Shown here one piece after another: positions 36,416 to 45,400 of a stretch of 64,000 bases of DNA. Numbering within the stretch: position 1 is the stretch's first letter; each line of letters opens with the position of its first letter. The stretch covers positions 186,001 to 250,000 of the forward strand of contig NZ_NNBJ01000009.1 in assembly GCF_002803085.1 (NCBI RefSeq), written 5' to 3'. The position numbers and the translations under genes are program-made. The notes beneath the pieces are model-generated. The model had not been told where the DNA came from. It searched no databases and saw nothing but the letters and a program-made list of their open reading frames with translations. Source of the stretch: Streptomyces sp. CB01201. GTDB taxonomy: Bacteria > Actinomycetota > Actinomycetes > Streptomycetales > Streptomycetaceae.

Positions 36416-37675
36416 CTACAGGAATCGGCGGATCGGTGCGACGGCGGCCTCTTTGGCCCGCTGGAGCGTGGAGCGCCGCTTCCACCGTCCGCGCGTGATG
36501 AGTTCGCTGTGTTCCAGGTCCTCCGTGAAGTGACTGTCCAGCTTCGCCGTGAACGCCTGGTCCAGCACGGCGAGCATGACCTCTTCGTCGTGGTCGAGGG
36601 AGCGGCGGTTGAAGTTCGTCGAACCGACCAGTGCCATGGTCCTGTCGACTGTGACGACCTTGGTGTGCAGCATCGTCGGCTGGTACTGGAAGATCTTGAC
36701 TCCGCAGGCGGTCAGGTCTTCGTAGTAGCGCTGCCCCGCCAGTTGGCAGACCCGCTTGTCGGTGTAGGGCCCCGGCAGCAGGATCTCGACCTCGACTCCG
36801 CGGCGGGCGGCGGCGCACAGCAGCTCGATGAAGTACGCGTCGGGCGCGAAGTAGGCCGTGGCCAGCCGGATCCGTTCCTCCGCCGATTCGATCACTACGC
36901 GGAACAGGGTCTGCATGTCCTGCCAGCCGAAGCTGGCGGATCCGCGCACCACCTGCACGACAGCGTCGCCTTCGGGGTCATGGGCGGCGAACCGGTCGCG
37001 GTCGTCGAAGAGTTCCTCGTGGCACTCGGCCCAGTTCTGCGCGAACGCGGCAGCCAGTCCATCCACGGCGGGGCCACGGACCTGGACATGGGTGTCGCGC
37101 CATTCACCAGGGTTGCGGGCATCGCCGCACCACTCCTCGGCGATGCCGACACCACCGGTGAACGCCGTCTGCTCGTCGACGACCAGGACTTTGCGGTGAC
37201 AACGGTGGTTCTGCTTCAAGGGCGACAGATAGAGGGGCTTGCGAAACCACGCCACCCGCACGCCGGCGCGCTCCATCAAGTCCAGCTGCTCCTTCTCGAT
37301 GAGCCGGCTCCCGAACCCGTCCAAAAGGAGCCGCACCCGCACTCCGTGCCGTGCCCGGTCGGCGAGGGCATCCGCGAACCGCTGCGCGATGTCGCCCTTC
37401 CAGTACACGAACGTCATCATGTCGACCGTGTGCCTGGCGGAGCCGATCGCGTCCAGCATGGCGGCGAAGATCTCGTCACCGTTGCGCAGCGGCACCAAGG
37501 AGTTGCCCTCGGTCGCCGCGATGCCTATCAGTCTCTCCAGTCTGCGTCTCGTGCGCCGGGCCCGTTCCTCAAGAACCGGGCTCGACTCCGCGACTGCGGT
37601 GTCCGCGGGGCTCGGTGGCCGGACAGGCTCGGTTGCCTCTGCGGGCGTTGCGGGAGCACTGTGCGCGTGCGTCAT
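36416..37675 (-). CDS. Phospholipase D / cardiolipin synthase family protein
   Basis: A 419-aa two-domain phosphatidyltransferase or hydrolase. Both HxKxxxxD motifs are present: HRKVLVVD near residue 160, followed by TGG, and HTKVVTVD near residue 335, followed by GSTN. The family forms a phospho-His intermediate and either hydrolyses or transfers phosphatidyl groups; cardiolipin synthesis is the usual assignment. The N-terminal 45 residues are Pro/Ala-rich and low in complexity. No clear N-terminal transmembrane pair is seen, unlike classic ClsA, so it may be peripheral, as in ClsB/YbhO-type proteins. The start ATG 37675 is preferred over 37702, because GGAAGG lies eight bases before it. It is transcribed away from the GH20 gene and converges with the unknown 35.6 kb gene. 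Confidence 0.9.
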   Translation of the reverse strand: MTHAHSAPATPAEATEPVRPPSPADTAVAESSPVLEERARRTRRRLERLIGIAATEGNSLVPLRNGDEIFAAMLDAIGSARHTVDMMTFVYWKGDIAQRFADALADRARHGVRVRLLLDGFGSRLIEKEQLDLMERAGVRVAWFRKPLYLSPLKQNHRCHRKVLVVDEQTAFTGGVGIAEEWCGDARNPGEWRDTHVQVRGPAVDGLAAAFAQNWAECHEELFDDRDRFAAHDPEGDAVVQVVRGSASFGWQDMQTLFRVVIESAEERIRLATAYFAPDAYFIELLCAAARRGVEVEILLPGPYTDKRVCQLAGQRYYEDLTACGVKIFQYQPTMLHTKVVTVDRTMALVGSTNFNRRSLDHDEEVMLAVLDQAFTAKLDSHFTEDLEHSELITRGRWKRRSTLQRAKEAAVAPIRRFL

Positions 37676-38098
37676 GGTCGGACCCTTCCAAACGGTGGCC
37701 AAGAGGACGAACCGGGCCGACCGTGGCCGGGATCGCCAGACAGCTGACTGTATGGACCTGTGCGGCGCACCGATCCAGCGGGGCGGTCAACCCTCCGCTT
37801 CGGGAAGCCGATGTGCCGGAAAGGGGCGGATGCGCCGTCGGCCATCGGTCTGCCTGCGCGCCCGTCGGCGTCCCGGATGCCACCCGCGGCGGCACCTCCG
37901 GCATGGTCGACGTGTTCCGGGTGGCTTCCGCTCGGCGCGTCCCCGGCAGGCGCGCAGAGGCCACCGGCCGTGGCCACCAGCCCTACGCCCCCGGCCCTAC
38001 GCCCCCGGCCGTACGCCACCGTGCGGCACCCCGCCCCGGTCGCGGTCTCCCGGCCCGCGTGCCAGCGTGGTAGGGCGAATGAAGCGGAGCGGAGGACC
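37676..38098. other. Divergent intergenic region
   Basis: A 423-bp spacer between the divergent phospholipase-D and GH20 genes, expected to hold both promoters. It contains a tandem repeat at 37981-38008. No supported reading frame was found, and no -10/-35 pair could be assigned with confidence. Confidence 0.5.
37981..38008. repeat. Tandem 14-mer, two copies plus a degenerate third
   Basis: CCCTACGCCCCCGG occurs at 37981 and again at 37995, followed by a degraded copy (CCGTACGCCACC). It lies upstream of the GH20 gene. Confidence 0.8.
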
Positions 38099-39727
38099 AT
38101 GTCCGTACACAGGAATGACCACCGTTGCACCGTGATGACGATCGCCGTCGCGGCGCTTTTCGTCGCCGGTTCCGGGACAGCCTCCGCGGTGGTGCCGATG
38201 GCACCCGAACGGCCCGCGGCGGCGACGGCCACCGGTCCGCCGAACGTGGTGCCCGCCGTCCGCGCGTTCAAGGCCGCTTCCGGTCCTGGCTGGCGCCCGC
38301 AACCCGGGTCGCGTGTGGTGATCGACGCGAAGAGTCCCGGCCTGGCGGACGAGGGCGAGCTCCTGGCCCGGGAGCTGGGGCTGGCGTACGGGAAGACCGC
38401 CGCTCCCGCGTCCGGGGACATACGCCTGGCCCTGTCCGGGTCCGGCTCGGGCCCGGCGGAGTCGTACGGGATCACGGTGAGTGGTGGCCGGGTGGATGTC
38501 ACCGGCCCGGACGAAGCGGGCGTCTTCTACGGCACCCGTACCGTCAAGCAGGCCGTGCGCACCACGGGAGCGCTGGCCGAGGGCACCGTCACGGACGGCC
38601 CGGCCAAGCCTCAGCGGGGCCTGAACCTCGACATCGCCCGCAAGTACTTCACCCCGGGGTGGATCGAGGCACGGCTGCGCGCGATGGCCGACCTCAAGTT
38701 GAACCAGCTGGTCCTGCACATATCCGACGACCAGGGTTTCGGCATCGAGATCAAGGATCCGCGGTATGCGAAGAGCGTGTCGACGACCCGCCTGAGCCAG
38801 GCGCAACTGGCCGGGATCGTCAAGCTGGCCGGGTCCCTCCACATCACGGTGGTGCCCGAGATCGATTCCCCCGGACATCTTGGAGCGGTGCTCAAGTCCT
38901 TCCCCGATCTGCGGCTGAAGGACGTGAACGGCCGGATCGTGCAAGGTGCGATCGACATCTCCCAAGCCGGTGCCGGCCCGGTGGTCGACGCGTTGTACAA
39001 GGAGTTCCTGCCGCTGTTCCCCGGTGGTGCCTGGCATCTGGGCGGCGACGAGTACCAGGCCCTGACCTGGCGCAATCCGGAGGCATCGTTCCCGAACCTC
39101 GCGGCTGCGGCCCACAGACTGTACGGGCCGGGTGGCACGGTCAAGGACCTCGCCACCCGCTGGCTCGACGACAGGGCACGGGCGCTGGCCCCTTCCAAGA
39201 AGCAGCTCAAGGCGTGGAACGACGGCTTCTACACCGGTGGCATCGCCAAGGCCGACTCGGCCATCGAGGCCGAGTACTGGACCGGTAAGGAGATCGGTGC
39301 GCGGCTGCCCGAGGGGTATCTCGCCGAGGGACGCAAGGTGGTCAACCTCAACGACGCCTACCTCTACTACGTATTGGGCCAGCCCAACACGTTCACGTAT
39401 CCGACCGGTCAGGCGATCTACGAGGAATGGACCCCCGCGGTGCTGCGCGGCAGCCGGCCGGTCCCCGACGCCGCCCGCTACCAGGACTCCATCCTGGGCG
39501 GCCGTCTGGCCATCTGGTGCGACAGACCGGAGGCGCAGACCGAGGGGCAGGTGGCGACCGGGATCCGGATGCCGCTGGCGGCTCTGTCGCAGAAGGTGTG
39601 GAACGCCGGGCAGCCCACCCGCTCCTGGAGCGCCTTTCAAGAGCTCGTGGCTCGGGCCGACCCGGGCGGCGGCCCCGCTCGGGCCGGCGCGACCTCTCCT
39701 GCCGGCGGCGCTCCCGCAGCGGCCTGA
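38099..39727 (+). CDS. Secreted beta-N-acetylhexosaminidase (GH20)
   Basis: A 542-aa exported glycoside hydrolase. The N-terminus has a positively charged start, a hydrophobic core and an Ala-rich cleavage region (GTASA near residue 30), as in a Sec signal. Residues 50-165 match the non-catalytic N-terminal alpha/beta domain of GH20 enzymes. The TIM barrel begins near 172 (RGLNLDIARKYF), and the catalytic pair is D317-E318 in WHLGGDEY. The family uses the substrate acetamido group as nucleophile to remove terminal GlcNAc/GalNAc, for example from chitin or host glycans. The start is ATG 38099, with GGAGG five bases upstream; the upstream in-frame extension is non-coding. A short Gly/Ala/Pro tail ends the protein. 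It converges with the photolyase-related gene. Confidence 0.95.
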   Translation: MSVHRNDHRCTVMTIAVAALFVAGSGTASAVVPMAPERPAAATATGPPNVVPAVRAFKAASGPGWRPQPGSRVVIDAKSPGLADEGELLARELGLAYGKTAAPASGDIRLALSGSGSGPAESYGITVSGGRVDVTGPDEAGVFYGTRTVKQAVRTTGALAEGTVTDGPAKPQRGLNLDIARKYFTPGWIEARLRAMADLKLNQLVLHISDDQGFGIEIKDPRYAKSVSTTRLSQAQLAGIVKLAGSLHITVVPEIDSPGHLGAVLKSFPDLRLKDVNGRIVQGAIDISQAGAGPVVDALYKEFLPLFPGGAWHLGGDEYQALTWRNPEASFPNLAAAAHRLYGPGGTVKDLATRWLDDRARALAPSKKQLKAWNDGFYTGGIAKADSAIEAEYWTGKEIGARLPEGYLAEGRKVVNLNDAYLYYVLGQPNTFTYPTGQAIYEEWTPAVLRGSRPVPDAARYQDSILGGRLAIWCDRPEAQTEGQVATGIRMPLAALSQKVWNAGQPTRSWSAFQELVARADPGGGPARAGATSPAGGAPAAA

Positions 39728-39772
39728 GCGGACAAGCAAGAGAGCGGCCTGAGCGGACGGGCACCAGGCGGA

Positions 39773-39794
39773 ACCCGGCACGTGTCCGCCGGGT
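39773..39794. terminator. Possible shared terminator hairpin
   Basis: ACCCGGC (39773-39779) and GCCGGGT (39788-39794) flank an 8-base loop between the converging GH20 and photolyase-related genes. The arms are short, so this is a modest candidate. Confidence 0.45.
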
Positions 39795-39824
39795 CGCGCC
39801 GATAGGCTTCCCGCCCGGCGTCGC

Positions 39825-41333
39825 TCAGTCCTCGCGCGCGGCTTCCTGCGCCAGCAACTCGTCGAGGTCGCGGAGCCGGTCGAGGCCCCGCACGGCCTGC
39901 ACCATGCGGGCGTTGTGCTCGAACCGCTCCCGGTGGCGGTGCAGGAGGTTCCAGTATCCCGATGTGAACGGGCAGGCATCTTCGCCCACGCGCACGGACG
40001 GCTTGTACCGGCAAGCGCCGCAGAAGTCGCTCATGCGGTCGATGTAGGCGCCCCCGGACGTGTAGGGCTTGGTGGTCATGCGTCCGCCGTCCGCGTACTG
40101 CGACATCCCGACCACGTTCGGCACCATCACCCAGTCGTAGCCGTCGACGAAGCTCCGGTGGAACCAGTCGGTCACGGCCCGGGGCTCCCAACCCCGCTGG
40201 AGCGCGAAGCTGCCCAGGATCATCAGACGCGGGATGTGATGCGTCCAGCCGGTCTCCCTGACCTGTTCCAGCACGTGGGAGAGGCAGTTGGCGTCGGTGC
40301 CCTCCGAGGACAGCTCCGTGAACCAGTCGGGGAGCTGCCGGTGGTGCCGCAGGGCGTTCCTGCCGCGGTACTCGTCACCGAAGTGCCAGTACAGCTGCCA
40401 GACGAACTCGCGCCAGCCGGCGATCTGCCGCACGAACCCCTCGGCGCTGTTGAGCGGGACATCGCCCGACCGCCAGCGCGTCTCGGCCAGTTCGACGCAT
40501 TCGGCCGGGTCCAGGAGTCCGAGGTTGAGCGAGGACGACAGCAGGCTGTGGCTCATCGTGGCGTCCCCTGCCAGGATCGCGTCCTCGTACGCGCCGAAGG
40601 TGGCGAGTCGATGCTCGGCGAACCGGTGCAGCGCGGCAAGGGCCTCACGGCGTGTGGCGGGGAACACGCGCGGTGCGTCCTCGCCGACGAACCGGACGTC
40701 GCCGTCCCGCGACCAGCGGTCCAGATCGGCGCGCACCTCCTCGTCGATGTCGCTCTCCCTCGGCCGGTAGGGCGCGGGAACGCCGAGCGCGGTGGCGCCG
40801 CGCGGCGGCGGCTGACGGTTGTCGTGGTCCAGGTTCCATCGGCCGCCGGCCGGGTGGTCGCCCTCCATCAGCAGGTCGTGCCCCTGGCGGACCCATCGGT
40901 AGAAGTCCTCCTGGCGCAGCTGTTTGGTGCCGCGGCCCTCCGCCCACGACCTGAACGCGTCGTGCGTGACGAGGAATCCGCGGGCCGGCAGGACGCGCAC
41001 GGACGGCAGGGATCGGACGAATTCGAGTGCCGCGTGCGAAGTGGGGTGATGCACCGTCACGGGCCCCTCCCCCACCGCTTCCAGCCCCTCCCGGTACGAG
41101 TCCGCCTTGATGTACCGCACCCGGTCGCCCAGCTCGGCGGCCCGGTGGCGCATCGCCGAAAGGATCAGGTGTGCCTTCGCGCGGTGGAACCGCCGACGCC
41201 GGAACACATTGCGCGCCTCGATCATCAGCACCGGCGTGTCCCGGCGCGGCCCGCCGCGGGCCGGATCGAGGAAGTGCGGCCCGAGCTGATCACCGAACAG
41301 CCAGTGGGCCTCTGCGGGTTCTTCGGATGCCAT
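39825..41333 (-). CDS. Fe-S photolyase-related protein (FeS-BCP/PhrB-like)
   Basis: A 502-aa member of the cryptochrome/photolyase-related group that carries a [4Fe-4S] cluster. The N-terminal Rossmann-like part begins HWLFGDQLGPHF, typical of this group. The C-terminal helical part holds the FAD-site segments AGWREFVWQLYW and MVPNVVGMSQYADGG. Four Cys are placed as in PhrB: one in DANCLS near residue 345, two in FCGAC near 434 and one in ACPF near 450. Known members repair (6-4) photoproducts or act as light sensors. The start ATG 41333 is chosen at the family-like N-terminus; the longer upstream frame is Arg/Pro-rich and non-coding. It is divergent from the nitronate-monooxygenase-like gene. 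Confidence 0.92.
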   Translation of the reverse strand: MASEEPAEAHWLFGDQLGPHFLDPARGGPRRDTPVLMIEARNVFRRRRFHRAKAHLILSAMRHRAAELGDRVRYIKADSYREGLEAVGEGPVTVHHPTSHAALEFVRSLPSVRVLPARGFLVTHDAFRSWAEGRGTKQLRQEDFYRWVRQGHDLLMEGDHPAGGRWNLDHDNRQPPPRGATALGVPAPYRPRESDIDEEVRADLDRWSRDGDVRFVGEDAPRVFPATRREALAALHRFAEHRLATFGAYEDAILAGDATMSHSLLSSSLNLGLLDPAECVELAETRWRSGDVPLNSAEGFVRQIAGWREFVWQLYWHFGDEYRGRNALRHHRQLPDWFTELSSEGTDANCLSHVLEQVRETGWTHHIPRLMILGSFALQRGWEPRAVTDWFHRSFVDGYDWVMVPNVVGMSQYADGGRMTTKPYTSGGAYIDRMSDFCGACRYKPSVRVGEDACPFTSGYWNLLHRHRERFEHNARMVQAVRGLDRLRDLDELLAQEAARED

Positions 41334-41631
41334 GCCACTCCGTCCGTCGCCGGCCACGCCCTCCTGTCTCGGGCGCGGCCGCCCGCTGCCGATCCAACTG
41401 CACGGGGACGCCGTCGGCACGCACGCCACACGGGTCGGACGCGCGGACCGACCACGCGCCGCACGGTCCTGGACCGGCCATCGGGGAAGCCGGGCCCACA
41501 CCGCGTGCCCTCGGTGTGACTTCGCACAAGGGGACGGCGCGAGCCTCCGTGGTAGGGCGTGTGGCCGATTCCGTCCGGTGCGGATGACCCGGTTGCTCGA
41601 TTCCGCCCGGCGCCGGCGTGCGCGAGGAATC

Positions 41632-42636
41632 ATGGGGGCCATGGTCTTGTCGACGGATTTCACCGAGATGCTGGGCGTGCGACATCCGATCGCGCTGGCG
41701 CCGATGGCAGGTGCGGCCGGAGGCGCGCTGGCGGTCGCCGTGTCCCGCGCGGGCGGGCTCGGCCTCGTGGGTGGCGGATACGGTGAACCGGATTGGCTGG
41801 AGCGGGAGTTGTCGGTGGTGGCCCGGGGAACCGATCGGCCCTGGGGCGTCGGCTTTCTGACCTGGGCGATCGATGTCCGCGCGGTGGAGCGCGCGTTGGC
41901 GTTCCGTCCGGCGGCGGTGATGTTCTCCTTCGGGGACCCGGCCCCCTTCGTCGACCGCGTCCGCGAGGCGGGCTCGGCCGTACTCGTCCAGGTCACCGAC
42001 CTGGAGGAGGCCCGGCGGGCCGTGGACCTGGGAGCCGACGCCATCGTGGCGCAGGGCACCGAAAGCGGCGGGCACGGTGCCCGTCGCGGACGCTCCACCT
42101 TCCCGTTCGTCCCCCTGGTCGCGGACCTCGCGGCTCCGGTGCCCGTCCTGGCCGCCGGCGGGATCGCCGACGGGCGGGGGGTCGCCGCGGCGCTGGCCCT
42201 GGGCGCCGCGGGTGCGCTCATCGGCACCCGCTTCCAGGCCACCGCCGAGGCGTCGGTCGGCAGCTCGGTCCACGAGGCACTCCTTGGTGGGCGTGGACAG
42301 GACACCGAACGCAATGGTGTGCTGGACATCGCCCGCGGATCGAGCTGGCCCGTCGAGCGCTACACGGCTCGTACGCTCGGACACCCCTACCTGGATCAAT
42401 GGCGCGGCAGGGAGGCCGAGTTGGCCGGAGACGCAAGCGCGCCCCTGAAGTACCGGGACGATGTGGCACATGGGGTGATTCCGCCCGAGCCGGTCTGGGC
42501 GGGCGAGGCGGTGGACCTGATCACGGATCTGCCCTCGGCCGCCGAACTCGTCGCCACGCTGGCCGCCGAGGCCGAGGACGCACTGACACGAGCCGGGCGG
42601 AGCCGGCCCGAGGACGGCTCACACGCCTCCGGCTGA
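41632..42636 (+). CDS. Nitronate monooxygenase-like FMN enzyme
   Basis: A 334-aa TIM-barrel flavoprotein of the nitronate monooxygenase (2-nitropropane dioxygenase) family. Typical landmarks are the N-terminal PIALAPMAG, GFLTW, VAQGTESGGHG (FMN phosphate and active-site His region), VLAAGGIADG and ALIGTRFQAT. The family oxidises alkyl nitronates to carbonyl compounds and protects against nitro toxins; some relatives are enoyl reductases. The start is ambiguous: ATG 41632 has GAGGA three bases upstream, and ATG 41641 has a GGGGG tract two bases upstream. The protein is soluble with no signal peptide. The perfect palindrome at 42685 probably ends its transcript. Confidence 0.9.
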   Translation: MGAMVLSTDFTEMLGVRHPIALAPMAGAAGGALAVAVSRAGGLGLVGGGYGEPDWLERELSVVARGTDRPWGVGFLTWAIDVRAVERALAFRPAAVMFSFGDPAPFVDRVREAGSAVLVQVTDLEEARRAVDLGADAIVAQGTESGGHGARRGRSTFPFVPLVADLAAPVPVLAAGGIADGRGVAAALALGAAGALIGTRFQATAEASVGSSVHEALLGGRGQDTERNGVLDIARGSSWPVERYTARTLGHPYLDQWRGREAELAGDASAPLKYRDDVAHGVIPPEPVWAGEAVDLITDLPSAAELVATLAAEAEDALTRAGRSRPEDGSHASG

Positions 42637-42684
42637 CGTGGCCCGTGCTGCTGCCCGTCCCGCACGGCCCGGGACACAGCACAG

Positions 42685-42726
42685 GGAGGGGGCGGCAGCA
42701 CCTCGCGAGGTGCTGCCGCCCCCTCC
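42685..42726. terminator. Perfect 42-bp palindrome, bidirectional terminator
   Basis: Two 21-base arms, 42685-42705 and 42706-42726, are exact reverse complements with no spacer, centred on CTCGCGAG. It sits 48 bases after the nitronate-monooxygenase-like stop and 12 bases beyond the end of the opposing operon, so it should serve both transcripts. It is unusually long and perfect. Confidence 0.85.
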
Positions 42727-42738
42727 GGGATTCTTCGT

Positions 42739-43113
42739 TCAGGCCGCCTCCGTCCAGCGCGCATCGGCGAGGGCCGCGGTGAACGACGCTCGGCTGCGGG
42801 TCAGTTCCGCGACCAGGGCGCGGCCCACCTCCGCGGAGCCCGGGAGGGCGGCGACGTCGACCTCCCAGCTCGACCACCAGGTGCCCCCGGCAGGCCTGTT
42901 CTCGCGGAAGACCGCCTGCATGCGCAGCCGGGTCGTGGTGGCGGTCGGCCGGGTCAGCCGGATGAGGAACTCCGCCTCCGGGACGTCGATCCTGATGGTC
43001 TCCCCCACGCAGGACATCCCGCGGGCGTCCGGAACCGCTTCGCCGCACAGGCGGTTCGCGTGCCGGATGGCACTGCCGCTCACCACGACCGGGCGGCGCC
43101 CCGCCGCACTCAC
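42739..43113 (-). CDS. Small hypothetical protein, coupled to the desaturase
   Basis: A 124-aa protein of unknown function. The start is GTG 43113, whose GTGA overlaps the desaturase TGA by four bases, so translation should be coupled. Most of its length reads as an alternating polar/hydrophobic beta-sandwich-like sequence, for example VGETIRIDVPEAEFLIRL, followed by a Trp-containing strand and an amphipathic C-terminal helix. It has two Cys. No signal peptide, membrane segment or metal motif is evident. As the last gene of a three-gene operon with two iron oxygenases, it may be an accessory or binding protein, which is inference only. Confidence 0.75.
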   Translation of the reverse strand: MSAAGRRPVVVSGSAIRHANRLCGEAVPDARGMSCVGETIRIDVPEAEFLIRLTRPTATTTRLRMQAVFRENRPAGGTWWSSWEVDVAALPGSAEVGRALVAELTRSRASFTAALADARWTEAA

Positions 43114-44066
43114 CGGGTGCTCCGTCCCGGCTGCCGGACCGAGGCGGCGCGGTTGCGCCATGCGGTGCGGGCGGCCTTGCGGTAGAACGCGGCGTAGCTG
43201 CGCTCGATGTGCACCGCGTGCCGTTCGGCCTCCGGGTGTCGCTCGCGCAGCCGGTTGATCGGGACGACCATCGCGGCATGGTGCTCGATGTGCAGATTGT
43301 TCCCGTTGGTGAACCAGGTAGTCATCCAACTCCCGCTGATGGAGCGGGTGTTGCGCAATACGTCGGTGGTCTCGGTCTCACACAGGAGGTGTTCGGGAAG
43401 TTCCACGAGGAAGTGCAGGGGTACGGCGACCAGGAGCGGCAGCAGCCACAGCCGTAGCAGGGTCTCACCATGTCCGAGCGCGACGGCGGTTGCGGCGGCC
43501 ACCATGATCAGGCCGAACAGACGGTATTCGTTGACGACCTCGCGCCGCCTGCGCTCGGCGATCTGCCCGGCGTCGTAGGTCCAGGTTCCGGTGCAGCTCG
43601 CGACTACGTCGCGTAGCACGACGAACAGGCGTGCGTAGTCGAACAGGCCGCGCAGCAGCAGGCCGGGGGTGATGGGTTTGCGGCTGTCGAATCCGAAGAA
43701 CTCGGAGTCCTGCGGAGTCCCCAGGAACCGGTGGTGCTGGAGGTGGCGCACTCGGTAGTGGCTGTAGGAGACGAGCAGGGGCAGGCCCAGGGGGACGCCG
43801 GCGAGGCGGTGGGGGCGGGCGGTGCGGAAGGCGGAGTGGTGCAGGCACTGGTGCTGGAGTTCCACCATGTGCGTGTAGACGGCGCCCAGGATCAGGACGC
43901 CGGCCGCGATGAGGACCGGGCTGGGCCTCAGGGCGAGGTAACCACCGCCTACGGCCAGGGCGATGGCAAGGATCAGTTTGAAGGTGAAGACGGTCTGGTC
44001 CCAGGCCAGGACCCGGCTTTTGCGAAAGAGTTCCTGCGGGGGTCGGGGGGAGGCCGTGACGGCCAT
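43110..44066 (-). CDS. Membrane fatty-acid-desaturase-like di-iron enzyme
   Basis: A 318-aa integral membrane protein of the desaturase/hydroxylase superfamily. The histidine boxes are H72QCLHH77, H103YRVRHLQHH112 and H259IEHH263. Hydrophobic segments lie near residues 28-68, 90-100, 183-198 and 203-222. The family uses a non-haem di-iron centre and O2 to desaturate or hydroxylate acyl chains, carotenoids or small molecules. The start ATG 44066 is preferred over 44111, because GGAAGG lies seven bases before it. The gene follows the haem-oxygenase-fold gene by 48 bp and overlaps the small downstream gene. The substrate is unknown; no acyl carrier or acyl-CoA gene is adjacent. Confidence 0.92.
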   Translation of the reverse strand: MAVTASPRPPQELFRKSRVLAWDQTVFTFKLILAIALAVGGGYLALRPSPVLIAAGVLILGAVYTHMVELQHQCLHHSAFRTARPHRLAGVPLGLPLLVSYSHYRVRHLQHHRFLGTPQDSEFFGFDSRKPITPGLLLRGLFDYARLFVVLRDVVASCTGTWTYDAGQIAERRRREVVNEYRLFGLIMVAAATAVALGHGETLLRLWLLPLLVAVPLHFLVELPEHLLCETETTDVLRNTRSISGSWMTTWFTNGNNLHIEHHAAMVVPINRLRERHPEAERHAVHIERSYAAFYRKAARTAWRNRAASVRQPGRSTR

Positions 44067-44114
44067 CGTGATTCCTTCCTCGGTGAGGCGGTTCGTCTCG
44101 ACGGGCGGCACGGA

Positions 44115-45071
44115 TCAGTGCGGCAGCCGCAGCATGGCCTCCCAGATGCGGCGGTAGTAGGCGTTGGCGACCCGGACCCGGGTGGCGACGCCCAGGGAGA
44201 TCTCGCGCAGGAGTTCCGGGGACTCGTCGACCAGCGGAACGAAGACACCTTCGAACCACTCGGCTCCGTGGTCCGCGTCGACGTGGACGTGGATGCGCTG
44301 GTAGTCGATGACATCGGCCGGCACATCGAGGCGGTTGCAGCCGTCGACCATGGCCTGGAACCGCGGGGACGCGCTCTGTTCGAGCACGCCCATGGCGCCG
44401 AGGGCGCGCGGGTTGAGGTGGCGGTGGATGCCGTACATGAGGAGCAGGCACGCGTTCTCGAAGGCTTCGGGGCAGAAGAGCGCCTCCTGGCCGATGCCGG
44501 CGTCGGCGAGCCGGGCCCGCATGTAGACGGCGGAGTGCTCGAACATCCGGGTGTGGACCTGATCGATGTCGCCTTCACCCATCTCGTCCCAGTAGTTCTC
44601 GGCGATGGTGAGTTTGGTGTGTCCCTGGGTACCGATCTGGACCATCGCCATGAGGTCGTCGAATTTGCTGTCGACGAGCTCCTCGCCCATGAAGAACAGC
44701 GCCATCTGTTCGAGGGTCGCCTCGCTGGCGAGGTAGTCGCAGAATTCCGGCTGGGTGTGCCGGTCCGCGACGTCGAGGAACCAGGTCCGGAACTCGGCTC
44801 CGCTGGAGGGGAGTTGTAAGGGGTCGACCTGGCTGTCCTCCCAGGCGAGCCAGGCCTCCTCGATGGCGGTGATGGCGGGGTCGGTGTTGAGCCGGGGTAT
44901 GCGCGCGAAGTCGGCGGGGCCGGCCATGTAGTCGACGTAGTGGCGGTGCAGGCGGCTCAGCAGCGTTTCGCGCGCCGCCGCGTCGGGGGTTTCCCGGGTG
45001 CGGGGGAATGCGCGGGAAATGCTGTCGGACCAGCTGTCGACGGGTACGGCGGTAACGGCGGTTGCGGTCAC
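44115..45071 (-). CDS. Haem-oxygenase-fold di-iron oxidase (iron-containing redox enzyme family)
   Basis: A 318-aa all-helical protein of the HDO group, which includes UndA, BesC and SznF-type domains. Ligand-like segments are the helix with EATLEQMALFFMGEE, the helix ENYWDEMGEGDIDQVH and the late helix YQRIHVHVDADHGAEWFE; the spacing of acidic residues and His is typical of the family. Members activate O2 for C-C cleavage, desaturation or N-oxygenation of small substrates, so the exact reaction cannot be read here. The start GTG 45071 is chosen because GGAAAGG lies eight bases upstream and longer versions add unlikely sequence. It is the first gene of the three-gene operon and is divergent from the PNPOx-fold gene. 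Confidence 0.88.
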   Translation of the reverse strand: MTATAVTAVPVDSWSDSISRAFPRTRETPDAAARETLLSRLHRHYVDYMAGPADFARIPRLNTDPAITAIEEAWLAWEDSQVDPLQLPSSGAEFRTWFLDVADRHTQPEFCDYLASEATLEQMALFFMGEELVDSKFDDLMAMVQIGTQGHTKLTIAENYWDEMGEGDIDQVHTRMFEHSAVYMRARLADAGIGQEALFCPEAFENACLLLMYGIHRHLNPRALGAMGVLEQSASPRFQAMVDGCNRLDVPADVIDYQRIHVHVDADHGAEWFEGVFVPLVDESPELLREISLGVATRVRVANAYYRRIWEAMLRLPH

Positions 45072-45400
45072 GGATATTGCCTTTCCATCGAAGGACGATC
45101 GGTTCCCGGTCACGTTTGCGGCTTCGTACAAGAGTGTTCCGCCGGCGAACGCAAGATCCCGCACACTTCAGAAGGTCGAAACAGTCAGATTCCAACGCAA
45201 TGCATCATCCGTGGGACGGAAGTGGCGACCGGGCGCGGGGGATCTGCGCGAATGGGACGCATCCACCGGGCCGGCCCGCACTTGGAAGATCCCACTCCGC
45301 CGAAAATAGAACGTTCACCAACCACGCACAGTTGTTGTGAGCGGCTCACCAGGGGCAAGACGGTGCCTACGACGTCGGCTATCAGGGACGGGACGACCTC
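45072..45400. promoter_or_regulatory. Divergent promoter region
   Basis: A 329-bp spacer between the divergent di-iron operon and the PNPOx-fold gene. It is more AT-rich than its surroundings and must hold both promoters. No reading frame is supported, and no operator palindrome stands out. Confidence 0.45.

Noticed and set aside
41334..42329. N-terminal extension of the photolyase-related frame
   Set aside because: It is antisense to the nitronate-monooxygenase-like gene and of low complexity; the family N-terminus begins at 41333.
44115..45071. True haem oxygenase or TenA-type thiaminase
   Set aside because: The acidic/His ligand pattern in DEMGEGDIDQVH and VHVDADHGAEW fits the di-iron HDO group rather than haem binding or thiamin hydrolysis.
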